From assembly GCA_030180135.1 (NCBI GenBank), contig CM058229.1, positions 45,907,522 through 45,971,521 of the forward strand: a stretch of DNA of 64,000 nt, given 5' to 3'. A model generated the notes under the pieces. That model did not search any database. It was given only the letters and a program-made list of their open reading frames with translations, and was not told the origin of the DNA. This document shows, piece by piece, positions 63,812-64,000 of this stretch (within the stretch, counting starts at the first letter, position 1; each line of letters begins with the position of its first letter). The DNA comes from Orychophragmus violaceus (taxonomy: Eukaryota > Streptophyta > Magnoliopsida > Brassicales > Brassicaceae). A program made the position numbers and the translations under genes.

Positions 63812-64000
63812 GTAAGTATTTTTCTAAAATGAATCATAGTGGTAGCTTCGACTTTATGACAAGAATCTGTTAAGCAAATTAGCAATGCATCTTTATCGCA
63901 TGCATAGCCTTGTGCATAGTGGTAACTTCATCTTTGAGTCCCTGTACTTGTATGCTTTCTCAATTTTTATATTTTATTGGTATTTCTCCAGCTTGTAAAG

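Larger units (their letters stand above)
61657..64000 (+). mobile_element. CACTA (En/Spm) transposon, left part, continues beyond the window
   Basis: CACTATAAAAAAATTAGACAG at 61657 is a CACTA-type terminus. About 1.9 kb inside, exons of a Ptta/En-Spm transposase-type protein appear on the plus strand. The words GTTTGCATCA / AATTTGCATCA near 61678 and 61740 are subterminal repeats. A leader with CT-rich sequence and the repeated phrase GCTGAATCTC (62113, 62168, 62200) lies at 61920-62250. The right end is outside. Confidence 0.6.

Overview
The window is plant nuclear DNA, very probably from a Brassicaceae (Arabidopsis/Capsella/Camelina-like) genome, and looks like pericentromeric or other gene-poor heterochromatin. 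Almost everything recognisable is transposable-element sequence in successive layers of nesting. I find no host gene I would defend, no tRNA gene, no functional rRNA gene and no CRISPR or prokaryotic feature. The lineage is inferred from element style: Tat-type Ty3/gypsy elements with an antisense extra ORF, a Cassandra TRIM, a Helitron starting TC and ending CTAG, and CACTA ends.

Layout. 1-8999: Tat-lineage Ty3/gypsy element 1 on the minus strand (5' LTR 8494-8999, gag, protease, RT, RNase H, second RNase H, integrase down to 2763), then an extra ORF on the opposite strand (230-1997); its 3' LTR is not seen. 9000-9298: end of a CACTA transposon. 9842-13437: shredded chromovirus-like gypsy pol in two orientations, split by a 1.8-kb insertion with a GTAGT target duplication. 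13438-17302: decayed Ty1/copia, minus. 17303-25146: gypsy element C (minus; 3' LTR 17303-18983), itself split by nested plus-strand gypsy D (20500-23865; duplication AGCCT/AGCCC). 25147-26135: AT-rich inverted/direct repeat element. 26253-26474: 110-bp tandem duplication. 26760-37588: Tat element 2 (minus), a paralogue of element 1 with an intron-bearing antisense ORF that holds an (AAG)55 expansion.

37845-49017: a Helitron inserted between A and T of one copy of an 835-bp AT-rich tandem repeat; the neighbouring copy is the empty site. The Helitron carries a complete Cassandra TRIM (38944-39757, duplication ATTAT) and a nearly full-length copia, F (40784-48119, duplication TTACT). 51870-58748: copia G (minus, duplication CATAA), same family as F, inserted next to a gag-only LTR-type sequence (58841-60442). 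61657-64000: start of a CACTA element with spliced Ptta/En-Spm transposase exons, running off the right edge.

All protein-coding elements are broken by stops or frameshifts, so any movement today would need help in trans. The strongest unexplained signal is in copias F and G: the LTRs and 5' leaders carry repeated pairs of a 14-bp palindrome (consensus GTGTCGATCGACAC), nearly all pairs spaced exactly 21 bp apart, so each pair can fold into a 14-bp stem with a 7-nt loop. Some pairs show compensating changes.
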